A stretch of DNA of 64,000 nt from Pterobdella sp. o SKG-2022. Its lineage: Eukaryota > Annelida > Clitellata > Hirudinida > Piscicolidae. The stretch covers positions 13,225,288 through 13,289,287 of the forward strand of contig OZ038321.1 of assembly GCA_964035795.1 (NCBI GenBank), in the 5' to 3' direction. Positions 30,514-43,685 of this stretch are shown here, in pieces; positions within the stretch are counted from its first letter, which is position 1; the number at the start of each line of letters is the position of its first letter. The translations under genes and the position numbers were made by a program. Below the pieces are notes generated by a model. It saw nothing but the letters and a program-made list of their open reading frames with translations, searched no databases and had not been told where the DNA came from.

Positions 30514-33500
30514 TCAGTTCTCATTCTCCCTGGGTGCAGGAATGAGAATGAGGGAGCCTGAATGGTTTTGGATAGAGTTCTTCACCTCCTCATACACCTC
30601 CTCCAACGTCTCTGCACTCAACATCACTGTCACATGTGGAATTGATACAACTTATTTGGTGATCAAAGAGGAATCTATTGTGTAGAAAGTTTTAAATGAA
30701 CAATTAAGGGTCAATATAAATTTGAAAGACTTTTTCAATTCAATAGTATGAGAAACACAAATATTGAGAAAATTCAACACGCTGATTTTAACAAGATAGC
30801 CTAAAACATAACGTGTTGAATAAAACAATATAATTTGACCTCTGTCTTTCAATCGATATATTAAATTTAAACTCCTCTGGACGGTTGTTAAAAATGAAAT
30901 CACCAGTGAAATAGAGGGCAAACTCCTTCTCCAGCTTGACAGCCCTATCATACATCTTCTTTGCCTGCTCCTCTGTCACCTTGGAGCTCCATTGCCTGTG
31001 CATGTTGTCATTCAATACTAAGCAAGGTCTCACAATAAAATGTTTAAGACTATATCTACACAATTATCATCATTAACTTCAAGCTTAATACCTTCTTGGT
31101 GGAATAAACGTTCAATGAAATCAAAACCGATGTAACATCAAAATTAAACAGATAAAAAGCGCAATAAAATGATGGCCAAGAGCAGACCCGACGTGGTCTG
31201 CAGACTGGGGCCTGATGAGGATGGCGATGGGGTGTAGGCTTGCTACTCTTAGTCTTTTGATGGCGTTGCCACTTACGTCCAACACGCAGTGCTTGTCCTG
31301 TGGTTTTGAATTAGCTCTATTAAAACATTTTCACATGTCAACTGATTATTATTGAAGCAGATTAACACTAAAAAGTTTTTGGTTATTTTTGTAACTCCCA
31401 AAAGTTCAAAACATTTTTTCCAAGTCATAATTGAAACTTTTGCGTACTAAAAAATAAACTGTATTCCTCTATATCATACAAACATAACGCTATACAAACC
31501 CGGATAGCAACATCCTTGACAGACTGTATAGAAGTGCCATAGAGGTTGTCTGAGTACTGGCCTGCCTCTATGAAAAGATGGTTCTCTATGTCCTCCTCCA
31601 TCTGCTCCCTTGATGTGACGAAGTGGTAGTCTCTGCCATCCACCTCCCCCTCTCTTCTGCTCCTCGTTGTGTCTGTATACATGAAAGTTTATGTTGTATG
31701 TGATTGGTGGTTTAATAAGTAATAATTAAGAAGAGTTTTGGTGATGCTTTTTATTGAAGGTTTTTAGTGCGGTTGTTTCAATTTTATTTATTTAATACCA
31801 AAAATTGTAGCATTAATATTTTATCTAAATAAAAATTTAACTGTTCATAATAATATTTAAAGAATCTTTTAATGAATGTATGTCATTAAATGTACAAAGA
31901 TGGTTGTAAAGTGGTGCATTAAATATAAATTTAAAACAATGTTTCCTCATATATTAAATGAGTGTCGTTCATTATAAATGAAATATAAATGATAGCACGC
32001 ACGAGGAACACAGTTTTCGAAGAACTCCGGGTACTCAGTCAAGAGGTCATTGTTGAACTGGTCCTTGAAGGGACCCAGGATTATCACTGGTCTGGCGTAG
32101 TCCACTGAAACAAGGTGAAATCATGTCAAAAAATTATTAGCTTATAAGTGAATTTATACACAACTTATGTAGTTTTATGTTAAAATTAATTTTGAATTAA
32201 AAATCACTGTGGATGCAACTAGTTTTTCTAAAAATTAGTGGTCAATATAATCTCACCTTCTTTTTGGACCATTGGCTCGTAACTGGAAATGATATCTTCT
32301 GCAATATTTAATGATAGCTGGCTTGTATTAAAGCATTGATATGCTCAACCACCAACCTTCAGTTTCCGAGTCTGTGTTCCTACTCTTCTTCTTCTTTTTC
32401 TGCAAATCATATCAAAACAATATAGTTTTTAGAAACGCAGTATGTTTATAATAACTTGAATTTCATATAGTTTCTCCAATTTATAAAAATTTTCGTCAAA
32501 AAAAAAAAACATTTAATTAAGAAAAATCAGTTGGCATTTTTGAAAGTGACAGCTTATCATAGTTTATTAGGCTAATTATGATAAGATTCCCCTTACCAAA
32601 AATTTTAGATGATTTTTCTTGAATAAACGTGCTTTGATTAAAAAAAATTTTCCTAATTAAACCATATGAGAATCAGAACAAGATGAAAATTTATTGGTTT
32701 ACAATGTAATTTTGACAGGTTTCTTATTTATTTCATCAATACTAACTTTTTTCAATTTGAGTCTTTCATTTCGTTCGACTCTGTAAGCAAAATTTAAACA
32801 ATAAATCAAACAATCATGATCAAAATCTAAAACTTAATGACTTTGCAAACGAAATTTACATTTGACGCCTTACTATAAGTGATTAATGTTTTTTGAAAAT
32901 AAATGATGAAAAATCAGTTATAAAATTTTGATTTTTGAAATTCAATCAATCATAATCAACCGTCAAAAAAAATTAAACAATTTAAAAACTAGGAAGGCAT
33001 TAAGAGGTTGGTACATAATGGGAAAAACCTTTGTTGGCTTGGAATCACACCTAAGGAGTCTTCTTCAGGAATCACCTTCTGCACCTGCATTCCCATTGTA
33101 TCATATTATCCACCAAAACAAGCACTCAATCATTTATTGGACCAATTAAATATTTGTTTCCCAGGTTAAACTACTTTTGATGCAACACCTGTAGATACAT
33201 GCTGTTTTTTACTGTTATAACCTAGATAGCTAGCTTTCGGTAGTAGTTACCAACAGAACCATACTCTGGTATGATGCCATTCGGCCAGGCAAATTAGCGT
33301 TGTTAAAACGTTGGTGATACGGATCTTAAATTTTGATAACTTTCGAGTTTTTATTTTCAGCTTACAGTTCTATAAAAATAGTCTCAAATGTAATTGATAC
33401 TTTTTTTAAAATTTGAAATTCAAACGACCAAATTCGTTTCATTGACTAGAGAAGGCTGGCATGGACAAAGGAGAATGAAGGAAGGAATCGCGTATATGAG

Positions 33501-36500
33501 AAGAGTTATATCAATTATATTGGGGTTTTATAAAGAATAGAAGATATATATTTGAAATTGAATCTAAAAAAGTAATTGAGCGTTTAAATTTATATATATT
33601 TAATTGTATGGCCATCACCCATCATGTAAACATTGTTAAATTAAATAAATTTTTATAAATCAATATATTGTTCTGAAAATCTATAAAAAAAAAAATAATT
33701 AAGTTATTTATTAAAGTATATACGCCTGTAATGCAAAGGATTATTTCGTAATTGATTGCATTAAAACAAGCTAATAATAGAAAACTATAAGATATATTAA
33801 AAAGATAAGTTCGAATAATACAAAAAATGTAAAATGAGATACTACTCGACAGTATTCAAGCAACGAGGCTTTAAATCATTGTGAAAGCCATTGAAAATTA
33901 ACACTATTCTTTATGTGATGGACACACGCAAATGAACACAAAAACACGTACACACACACAAACCTGCCACCAATCATCATCGATAGCATTGACAACGTGG
34001 AAGACATCCCCGAACTTAAAGGACACTCCCTTACCAGGGTTCTCGCTGTCTTCAGAGGCGTCGTACTGGAACAGGGCTCTGTATCAAGTCAAAACGATTC
34101 ATTATTATAGTTTATTTATACTCTTTGGAATCATTGAAAAAGTTGTTGTGAATGTTGATACCTGTTAGAATGAATCCTAGAATGCTTAGAAGCATCATTA
34201 TTTAAATAAGATTTAAAGCATTTTGCATTTTAAGAGGTTGGTACATATGATACATTGTTTGATATCTTGTAAAAATCTAATTTTCAACGATATCAAACTT
34301 GGAAGATAATGAATCGTTTAAAAAACCATGATAATGCAGCAGCAAACCAAACACCACAACACCCACAACAACACCTGATGAAAAGCCCCTTGGACTGGTT
34401 GGACTTGATGCTGTTTGAAGAGGCGTTCATCATCTGCTCCCTCAAATCTTGGATCTTCGCTTCAAACTGGTTGTATTCTGACGTCGTTGTTCACTTATTT
34501 ATACCATCCAAAACAGTATTAACACTATAACCCAAAGACAGAAACACAGTGATATTGAAACATAGTGCAAGCTCCATATAAGGTTAACAACCTTCGAGTC
34601 GATACTGCACCACCATCTCCACTGTTTCTCCTGCCCCCTTCAAGGCAGCTGCTGCCTGGTCATGTGTTGCCTGCCTCATGTCTATCCCGTTCACCTGCAT
34701 TCAAGTTTTTTGATCATTTCGAGTCTATTTATAACTACTTTCATTAAGTTAATTGAATAAATTTAATCATCAACTAAGCATGAAATTATATTTACTTTTT
34801 TTTTAAATTGAAATAGATCAAGCTTTTTTAACTTGTTTGGCATTCCTATGATCTAATTAACAAATTGCCTTTAAATATTTTTAAAATAAAAAACTAAAAA
34901 GAAGCAGGCCAATAAGTTGTTATCCCTTGAACTACCATAAATCTCAAGAATTTAAAGAAAATGATATATACAACGAAGACAGACAGATAAGATCTGATCT
35001 CCTTTGAAGATCTTGCCACTAAGATCTGCTGGCCCCCCTTGCAGGATGAACGACACGAAAATGCCCTCCGCCTCCTCTCCAACGATGTTGAAGCCGAGAC
35101 CAGAAGACCCCTTCTTCAGCACTAAACTCCTGGGAGCTCTAAGGTTGGTGCAGTCGATTTGGTAATGATTTGCCCAGTATGGATGTTGGTGATGATTTCG
35201 ACGATTGTGTAACAGTGTAATTTTGAAACATAACATTATAACTCGTATTGTAATTTTAGTCCATATGCTTCAGTTAATGAACAAATTGTCTTAAAAAGGT
35301 ACACAATGCGGGTTTTATTTAACATGTAATATTACTTAATCCCTAGCATACCTGCTAACAGAACCTGAAGATTGCTCCTTGCTACTTGAGGTTCCTTTCG
35401 GCTTTTTAGCTGTTTTGAAAAAAAATAATTTTTCGAATTTTTGTTATAAAATAGTTATATGTGCAAAAAATCAATTTTTGTTGAGTTTCTGTATAAAATA
35501 TTAATGAGTAAAAACCTTTAAACACTATCACAACACACACCAGTTTTGGGTTTGGAAGGCTTGGGTTGGACTGGTGGTGATGGCAAGCTTTCTTCATCCT
35601 CAGGTTCCATTAAGGCTTGTCGTTGTGGTGCATCGGGCCACTCACTCGGCTGTCTACTCACCACCAACTTCACTCTGTCCTTGGTTGACTTGAGGATCGA
35701 CACAGCTTCTTCATGAGTCACTCGATCCAATGGTGTGTCGTTCACCTGCCGAGATATTTCCAATCAATTGGCTAGCTTTTATGATTTTTTTTTTCAGATA
35801 TCTTTCAAAAGTTTCATGGTAAAATAAAAATTAATACTTATAAAAAGAGATAAACCATTAAACTTTCAAAAAAAACAACAAAAGCAACAAAAAAATCATG
35901 TCACAAGCCTCAAACCAACCGCGACAAGTTTATCTCCAGCGCTGATGAGACCACACTCCTTAGCAGCTCCCCTTTCAGTCAACTTAGTGATGTAGATGGA
36001 GTCATCCCCTTCGATGTGAGGACTGTCCACCCCTCCAGCTATGCTGAAACCAAGGCCTTTATGAAAGTTATAAAAATGAGTCAATTCATATAGCAAAATA
36101 TACCTGCAAGATCACAAAAACGTATACAATTTCTTGTAAGAGTAATTTATAATCTTTCAATTTTCGCTATATTAACATGACTTGAAAATATGAATTTTTT
36201 GTGAATTAATAACCTCATTTAGCTGCTTATTCACTTATTTAGAGTCACTAAACATGTGTTACATGATGGAAGCGAGGACAAGCACTTTTAATTGCTTCAA
36301 AATATTCATCCATTCAATCGAAAATGAAGCAATTGGATGTGCTCAGTATGTTTATTTCACAAGAATTTGATTCTTATGGCTATTATCTAGTTTTCAACTT
36401 CAGTGAAATTCCTACTTATGTTTCATAGTAGAGTAAAAATATGTATAGTTTCTAAAATACCATATTAAAACTACATAACAGCGTTGGATTTAACATTCAT

Positions 36501-39500
36501 TCTTCAAATGACTTCATTTAATATGCCAAATGACATCAGAGATTTAATCAATATCATAACTCACTGATATACATACCTCTGCCTGCCTTTTGAAGTTCTA
36601 CCGTCACCACGTCTGATGCTGATACCAACCTCTTAACCACCTATCAAGATAAATATGACGATATGATTAATAGATTAATGGTTTCTTCAAATTTTTCAGA
36701 TAATTATTGTATACTTAGCCTTTAAGAACTCTATAACAAACAATTTAAAAATAATAAGGCATCATCATCGTTCTGCATCAGTCTCCATGCTAGCATGGGT
36801 TGAACCAAAACAATAAAAAAAACAATTGAGTTTAACAAACGGCATTCAACGTGTATACACCAAAATAAAACAAGAAACCCACTTTGTAGAATGGAATATT
36901 TACAGCAGTTTAGTAATTGAAATAACAAAAAAGCTTCGTGATAATAAATGAATAAATAACAGAACGTTTTATTCATTTTTTGATTAACTTGGGTTTTTGT
37001 AAACACCAAGAGCAATAAGCCTTGAAACAACGTTAATTACTACATCGCCAAAATAAGTTACTGACCAGCTTTACAGTCCTGCCAGCTCTCCTCAAGGCAT
37101 CAACAGACTCCGCATGACTCACTTCTTCTGTGCTCACTCCATTCACTGACACTAGTATATCATTCACTCTGTCAACAAGTTATAAGCATATACTATGTAG
37201 TGAACTATGACAGTTTTTCGTATAAAGGGGTTTTAGGCAATAGATATAAGGGAGAAGAGAGACTAACCTCAGCCGACCATCAGCATCGGCTGTGCCTCCG
37301 TCGATGATTTTGGTGATGTATATGCTGGGATCATCATCGATGTGTGGGTTGTCCACGCCTCCTGCTATGCTGAAGCCTAAGCCTGCACCACCCTAATTGC
37401 ATACAACTTGTGTTAAATGCATTTTTAAAGACATCTTGTGTATCTTTTCAAAGTATGTTTTTCAAGTTTTAAAGTGTAAACAAAACAGTACAAAATTTAT
37501 ATTGAAAAAAAACTTTAGTTTTTGACAATTTCAATTTTATGATAAAACATTAAATAAATCGATGAGGATCAAAGAAACAGTTTTTACAGCATTCTTGTTG
37601 AGTGTTTTTATAAAATGAATAAGTTTGAAGCCAAAACATTCCATAATATAACTTAACCCCTAATACTTATTCCTCGTTATTTCGATGTCATTTCACGCTT
37701 CATTTGATCATCACAATAACGTATTGCATTGTATTAAATGATTGCATCATAGCATACCAAATGTGAATACTTTGCCACTAATCATATCTACAACGATTCA
37801 AAATATAACTTACTGCTTTGTAATTAAAAATAACAAAATATAAAATTTTCGGGATATAAAATCGTTCACTGACCCGCTCAAGCACCATTTCTTCATACTC
37901 CCATTGCTGCGATTCTTTCTGCTGGAAATTATATTCATTTTAAACTAAATACTTTTAAAACTTAGGAAAAAATATATTATATTTCATTAAAAAAACACGT
38001 ATTTATTTGACCATAAACTAAATTGTATTAACGTCAAAAATATGATCAAATTTTCAGGTCAATAAGCACTAAAAATGCTTTATAAAACCATTAAAAACAT
38101 TTTCAAATCAGTCATAAACTCAAAAATTACTAAAAGCTAGAAGTTTTACTTATAAAGTACCAAGCTTTTGCCTTGCCTATTTGATAAATTTTGTAATGTT
38201 AGATAAGAAACATGAAACTTTGTACCAGTTCAAAATGAATCTCTTTAGCTGAAGTGCAATATCTTGAAACTAAAAGTGAGGACAACAAACACAAAGTATT
38301 TATTAAAGACACAAAGCTTTTCGTAAGGCTAGCTTACATTATCAAGTGTTTCGTGTCATTTAATAAATACTTTGTGTTTGTTTTCCTTACTTTTTAATCT
38401 CTTTAGCGTTCATTACTTAAAGTACTAAAATCGTTTTTAAACTTCAAAAAGCTTTCAAATACAGTAAAAAACACTTTAAATGCAAAAAGGGAAAGTAATT
38501 AATCACAAGAAAGTAACGAACAAATGCTATGAAAAAAGATGAAATCAATCAATCAACGCCAAAATCAAAAACAACTAAAGTAATACTAACAATGACTTCA
38601 GTTTGCTGTAGAGGTTGCTATGAATAAAAAAAGTTTTAATGAAAATAATCGGAATATAATTGAAGTTATAGAGACTCCTCAATATGAAAAATATATGTTC
38701 TTAATATTAATATGCAATCATTGTCAATCTTTATTAAAGCCAGCAATGTTACTTAAATTTGTCACAGAATTTTTTGATGACCTCACTCTCTCCCGCTACT
38801 CAAGCCTTTTATATACATTCCGCAACCACCCAAACTCTACAACAATGGCTTTCCACCATGCTTTTCCAGCACAACTTAAATCTTCCTCATCATCTATTGC
38901 CTTTGACCTCGAAACTCCACACCTCTTCCACGCCATCACCATCGCAACATAGCCAAACCACCTCAAACTTCATTGCCTCACTATTTCAACAACCAAGTCA
39001 TGCAAACTCCTCTTTTATTTTATGACTTATCAACTTCTCGCTGCTCATCACATGAACTGATAAAAAAACTAAAAATTATGTCTTTGATGTTTTATATGTA
39101 TCTTATCAGGCAAAGGCTTTTGAATTCCTTCAATCTTGAAACTAGTGGTCCTAAAGCAGCTATTTCACTACCTACATCACCATTCATCATCATCAGCGTT
39201 ATAATTACCTAACCCATTCATTAGAAAAATATTTTTAGTGTTCAACTATATTATTTGCTGTAAATAGAGTGGACAAATTTAACTTCATATAAATAATTAT
39301 ACAGCTCTAGTTCCAATAACACACCTTTGATGTTTTTGTGACTTTGCCATAGAGGTTGTTCGATGTGGGAGATGTGGGTTTCAGCTCTTCTGATTCTAAG
39401 CTATAATTGGACCTCTGCATAACGATATTCACCACTTTATTAAAACTATTTCATTTTACATTGCTGCTAGCTTAATCAGTTTAATCTACCATAAACTTAA

Positions 39501-41104
39501 TTATTGTATTTTTGAATGAATTTTCATTCATCAAATTTCAAACTTTTATGCTGAAATGAGCTTTCCAATGCATTTAAGCAATGAGTTTAGTACTACACTA
39601 TATGATAAAACTACTTGTAGGATGTTATATTTTTATTGCTTGAATAAAGGTACAAAAATTTCGTTTTTGTTGTAAATTGTGAATTCATAGAAGACATAGT
39701 GTTTTTGAAATGTCTTCAGATCCTTATCTTATCATTCATGTCAGATTTGTATTCTATTGGTCATCATAAATATGAGTTTTAAAAATTCATTCATTCTTTT
39801 TAATATATTCCTTGAATATTATCAATTTTATTTATGAATTAAATACATAACTTGAGCCTGAAAAAATTAAAGTTACCTTAAAAACAAAAAGAAAGAAGTA
39901 AATTGATAAAACATGTGGTGAAAATAAAAACCTTGAAAAAATAATGACAAAAAACTTCCTAATTTCATGTTTTTGTTGGAAAATTATGAAATAAAAAAGC
40001 AAGATTTAAAAATAAGGCAAAAAACATTCTTTAATCGACCCGCATCAAGTAAAAGATGGGTGAAAGAAGACTAAAACCATGCATATGTCTTAGCTAAAAG
40101 CTTCAAATACTCCATGTAAATTATGAACATATATTTATGCAAACACTCACGGAATGTTTGGGTAGGTTGCCATTGGCAGGATAGGCCTTGTCTACAACAA
40201 TTGGAGGTTGGCGTTCCCAACGAGATACTACCTGTAAACATCACACAAAATAAAATGAAATTAAAGTAACAAAAACAAAAAAAAAATATATCATTTTATT
40301 ACAGTCAGTATCTTTCCCTTTTCCAAGGGGTTACTGGTAGTTCTTTAGAACAAATATAGAGAACAACAAACCTGATTGGTTTCTTGGGTTTTTTCTTCTA
40401 AGCTTTTTGCTTCATTCAGAAGTGTGAACTCATAGTATTCCTGAATATCTATTTAGAGAAAATTTAATTAATCTGAATCTAAATCAAAAATTTTAATATT
40501 TAAAATTAAATATTTTAGCCATTGTAATTGAATTATTTTAAAAACATTATTTTAGCCAAAAGTCTGATTATGAAATTTATATTGAAGTTTTAAAAATGTC
40601 AACTGAAACAGAGATAAAGAAAATGAAAATTCGTTTAAAATGTTTATCAAATCTATTAACTTATAATTTATTTGAAAATTTCATTTAAATAAAACCTGTC
40701 TAACACTTGAAAAAATAAATTGATTATCATTTAACTTTGAATAATGTTTTGACAAAGTGGAACATAATGGTCAAACCTAGGAGTGCTTGAAAGAGCCTGC
40801 CCTTGAAAATGCGAATGACTTTTTCAATGGCACTGCGAAGTTGTCTGTCTTGAGGCTTCACTAACTTCCCATGGTATCTCTCTAGCATCTCGAGTGCTCT
40901 GTATGCTTCTGAATAATAGTTTGTTTATTGTTTTTGTAAGTTTAAAAAATTATTATGAAAAATGAGTTAAAAGAATCTTTGATTAAATGAAATAAACATT
41001 AGTTTTGAATTATGATTTGTAAAGTTTGCAGTCAAGGAGTATGATTCATGAATTGATTAATAATATAGAACTATTTAACAAAAACCTTCTCTTTTCACCG
41101 GCAT
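30514..41104 (-). CDS. Discs-large (DLG) MAGUK scaffold, complete, 25 exons
   Basis: Scaffold at cell junctions and synapses; its PDZ domains hold receptor and channel C-termini. Exons 5' to 3' on the minus strand start at 41104, 40908, 40448, 40231, 39414, 37921, 37392, 37168, 36640, 36056, 35745, 35409, 35138, 34694, 34477, 34078, 33084, 32780, 32399, 32298, 32104, 31672, 31297, 30995, 30626 and end at 30514. Phase holds throughout, giving 792 aa. Order: SAP97-type start MPVKRE and L27 helix ([20 protein letters not shown]); PDZ1 ([15 protein letters not shown]); PDZ2 ([15 protein letters not shown]); PDZ3 ([15 protein letters not shown]); SH3 ([23 protein letters not shown]); hook ([11 protein letters not shown], lysine-rich); guanylate-kinase-like domain ([52 protein letters not shown]), with no ATP-binding P-loop, as usual in MAGUKs. 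An optional 27-base exon is described separately. Confidence 0.95.
32572..32640 (+). repeat. half-copy of foldback repeat family 2
   Basis: Inside a DLG intron, TTAGGCTAATTATGATAAG is followed by CTTACCAAAAATTTTAG and then TTGAATAAACGTGC. It matches the right arm and right flank of the full copy at 18.6 kb, including the AATAAACGTG tail. Confidence 0.55.
36759..36806 (+). repeat. short dispersed-repeat fragment with CATCATCATC and ATGCTAGCATGGGTTG
   Basis: In a DLG intron, GCATCATCATCG is followed by TCCATGCTAGCATGGGTTG. The second part contains an 8-base palindrome (ATGCTAGCAT core). From memory, this wording is very common in repeats of mollusc, especially cephalopod, genomes; that is recall, not a search result. 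Confidence 0.4.
38272..38394. repeat. foldback element, family 1 (copy B)
   Basis: Arms of about 38 bases are inverted: AACAAACACAAAGTATTTAT (38284 on) against ATAAATACTTTGTGTTTGTT (38362 on). Between them the minus strand (38346 to 38310) reads CTTGATAAT, a GTAAG/CTTAC stem-loop, then GAAAAGCTTTG. It lies in the DLG intron before the PDZ1-linker exon. Confidence 0.7.
38591..38617 (-). CDS. possible 27-base DLG microexon
   Basis: On the minus strand an acceptor (TTTTATTCATAG), 27 bases and a donor (GTTAGT) bracket nine codons reading QPLQQTEVI. Both ends are phase 0, so the piece would slot between the exons ending at 39325 and starting at 37921 without shifting the frame. Vertebrate DLG genes have alternative exons in this linker before PDZ1. 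It may equally be chance; only RNA would show it. Confidence 0.3.
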
Positions 41105-41769
41105 TTTGTGCCTTTCTTTTTTTCAAGAAAATGAAAATCTGAAACGTAGCAGAATAAATTAATAAACTAATAAGGTTTTATAGAGATAGTTGAATTATCA
41201 ATAAGTATATAGTGAAACAATTGAATCTTTAATTATAACCGTATTTAAAAACAGGATTCAATTTTGAATTTTCTATTGAAGTTAATTTTGATGTTCCACA
41301 TACAAATGTAACCGCTAAAGTGTTACCTTCCATTAAAAGACAGGTAGAAGTTTGTTAGGATTTTGTTGTAAGATGTCAGAGTGGTTGTTTGTTTATTTCT
41401 TAATTATATTTTCAGTTTAGTTTCAATCGTGCTAAATTATTTCACTATTGATTTTTTATTTAATTAGCAAATAAAAATTTTCAACTATTAATTTCTAGTT
41501 CAACATTCAATAAATATCTAAATTATCATTTAAATATTTTTTTATAGAGTTATGTTGAAAAAAAATATTTTTTCAGTACTTTTATAAGTATATTATGCAA
41601 GGTTTACTTTTATCACACGTCAACTTCCTTTGTGAAACTTGTTCAAATTTTACTTTTAAAGGTAATTACGGCTTACAAATGCTTGGCAATATTTTTTCTA
41701 GTTTTTGTTTATAACATCCAAATCAAACAATTTTTTATCTCTAAATTTTTCAAACAGCTGTGAAAAAAT
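41105..41769. promoter_or_regulatory. shared intergenic region of divergent DLG and SPCS2 genes
   Basis: The start codons of DLG (minus) and SPCS2 (plus) face away from each other 665 bases apart, so both promoters probably lie here, unless DLG has further upstream untranslated exons. It is AT-rich with no clear TATA element at a useful distance on either side. Confidence 0.4.
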
Positions 41770-42628
41770 ATGGATATCGATAACAAGTCTGTAAAAGTTG
41801 ACAAATGGGATGGATCTGCGTTAAAAAATGCTTTGGACGACCACGTAAAAAAAGTAAGTTAGTTTTTTTTATATTTTAACTATTGTTTCATCAAAATTTG
41901 TGCAAATATAAATTTTAGATATTCAAAGAAAACTTGGGATATGTTGAATCTTTCAAAATAATGGATGGTAGATTATTATTGTGTACAATTTCTGTTCTTA
42001 TTGCTGGTTATGCTTTTATCTGGGATTGGTTTCATCCATTTCCTAAATCCAGAGAAGTTCTTTTCATTTGTGTAGCCCTTTACTTTTTCATGATGTTAGT
42101 TTTGACATTATACATGACTTACTATGAAAAAGGATGTTTCATGCTAGCTTTAGAAAAAGATAAAGCTGGCTTTGATCCTGATAATGTTTGGAGATTGAGC
42201 TCAAAAATAAAAAGGTTATCATTTTAATTCTTTGAGCCAAACAAATATTCAAATAAAGACATTTTGTGGAGTACTTGATAGTGTAAGTTCACCTTACTGA
42301 AAGCTTCGTGAAATAAAAATACTCTAAAGTGTTTTTATTTGAATATTTATGTTTGCTCATTTGAATATAAAAAGGTTATCAATTTATTCACTTATAGCTT
42401 ATAATTAAGTTTTTTTCAAAATTATTTTTTTGAAATAAAAGATTCGATGACAAGTATGAATTACAAATGGGATTGACGAATGGTGTAACAAAAGAACACA
42501 AGAAACAAACAGTTGTTAAATCAGTTTGTGAATTTTTTGATGAAGAAGGAACTTTATGTCAAGAAGAATTCACTTCTGAAGTGTTAAAGTTGCATGCAAT
42601 TGTTTCAAAAGGACAGAAAAGTGATTGA
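41770..42628 (+). CDS. SPCS2: Signal peptidase complex subunit 2 (SPCS2/SPC25), complete
   Basis: Non-catalytic membrane subunit of the ER signal peptidase, which binds near the translocon. Three exons, 41770-41853, 41919-42214 and 42442-42628, join to 188 aa, with phase kept; the human protein is only a little longer. The cytosolic N-terminus reads KVDKWDGSALKNALDD. Two membrane segments follow (LLLCTISVLIAGYAFIW about residues 46-64, and VLFICVALYFFMMLVLTLYM about 73-94) with the charged YYEKG after them, as in the family. The C-terminal cytosolic domain contains YELQMGLTNG and FFDEEGTL. The second intron carries a foldback element. SPCS2 identity rests on the hydropathy pattern and these conserved blocks. 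Confidence 0.9.
42233..42357. repeat. foldback element, family 1 (copy C)
   Basis: Inverted arms of about 28 bases (AAACAAATATTCAAATAAAG at 42239 on, against TTTTTATTTGAATATTTATG at 42331 on) fill most of the second SPCS2 intron. Between them the plus strand reads CTTGATAGT, a GTAAG/CTTAC stem with loop TTCAC, then TGAAAGCTTCGTG (42274-42310). Confidence 0.7.
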
Positions 42629-43685
42629 TAGTCATTGTCTCTATTATATTATCACTGTTTTTTCTCAAAATTGTTTGATAGAAGAGAATGTAAAAATAAA
42701 ATTAAGTATCTTTTTTCAAATATCACCAATAAACATAAATTATTAAAAATTTATAGTTTTTTCATGTTTAAAATTTCTTTATTTTTGGCTTCTTCCTTGA
42801 GAAAAGTAAATTTTTTTGTATGTACATCAAATTATGAAGAATTTTAGAAATTAAAATTTAACTAAATGATGATTTATTCAAAACCAGTTTTTAACTTAAA
42901 TTGGAGTGTAAATATGGGATTGAAATAGTTCGATACTCAAACCATAGTCCGAAATTTATTTCGAGAAAGACGGTAACAAATGTGGTGGTTTATCACAAAA
43001 GGTAACACAATCGAAAACTTTTTTCACAAAACAATCAAGTAGAAAATATGCATAGTCTTAGTTCAAATTAATAGATTTTAAAAACTTTCCATCAAATATC
43101 TTTATTATATGTGTGTCAAGTTTTGACGAACTTTTTCGCTGACAAATAATTCATATTCCATAAAACTTACTTATTTCTGGAAATTATGAAAACAACTTCG
43201 AAGTCATAGGGTTTACAGACGTGATCTGCTCTGAAGTAGGATAGAGTGAAGAAAGGAATAAACAAGGGGGTGGGATGTTGTAAAATTTTTGAAAAAGTAC
43301 TACGGGTTTTGAAAAAAAAATCAAACTGAACTGTAATTGGAGGAGGGTATTTCTTATACAGAGCAGAAATGTTATAATAAATGAGACACAAAGAAGAAAT
43401 GACAACTCTTACATGAAATAAAATATTTTGTGCACGACAATAAAACGATTAATTTCTCTATAAATTTATGTCACACTTCAAGTGTATTGATACTAATTCA
43501 GAATAGTTTGCATAAATATCCACTAATTGCTAGGCTGGGTAGTTTTCCATAAAATTTTTCCAGTGGTATGAACATTAAGAGATTTTGACTAATCAATGTT
43601 AAATTGTTTTCAAACTCATATAAAGTAATAAGATGATTTTAAAAATATTAATTATTTAAAGAGCAAAAGTATTAGGCTTCATTTT

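Noticed and set aside
38620..39212. Plus-strand frames of 79 to 110 codons inside the DLG intron
   Set aside because: No splice signals, no family similarity, and three different overlapping frames are open together.
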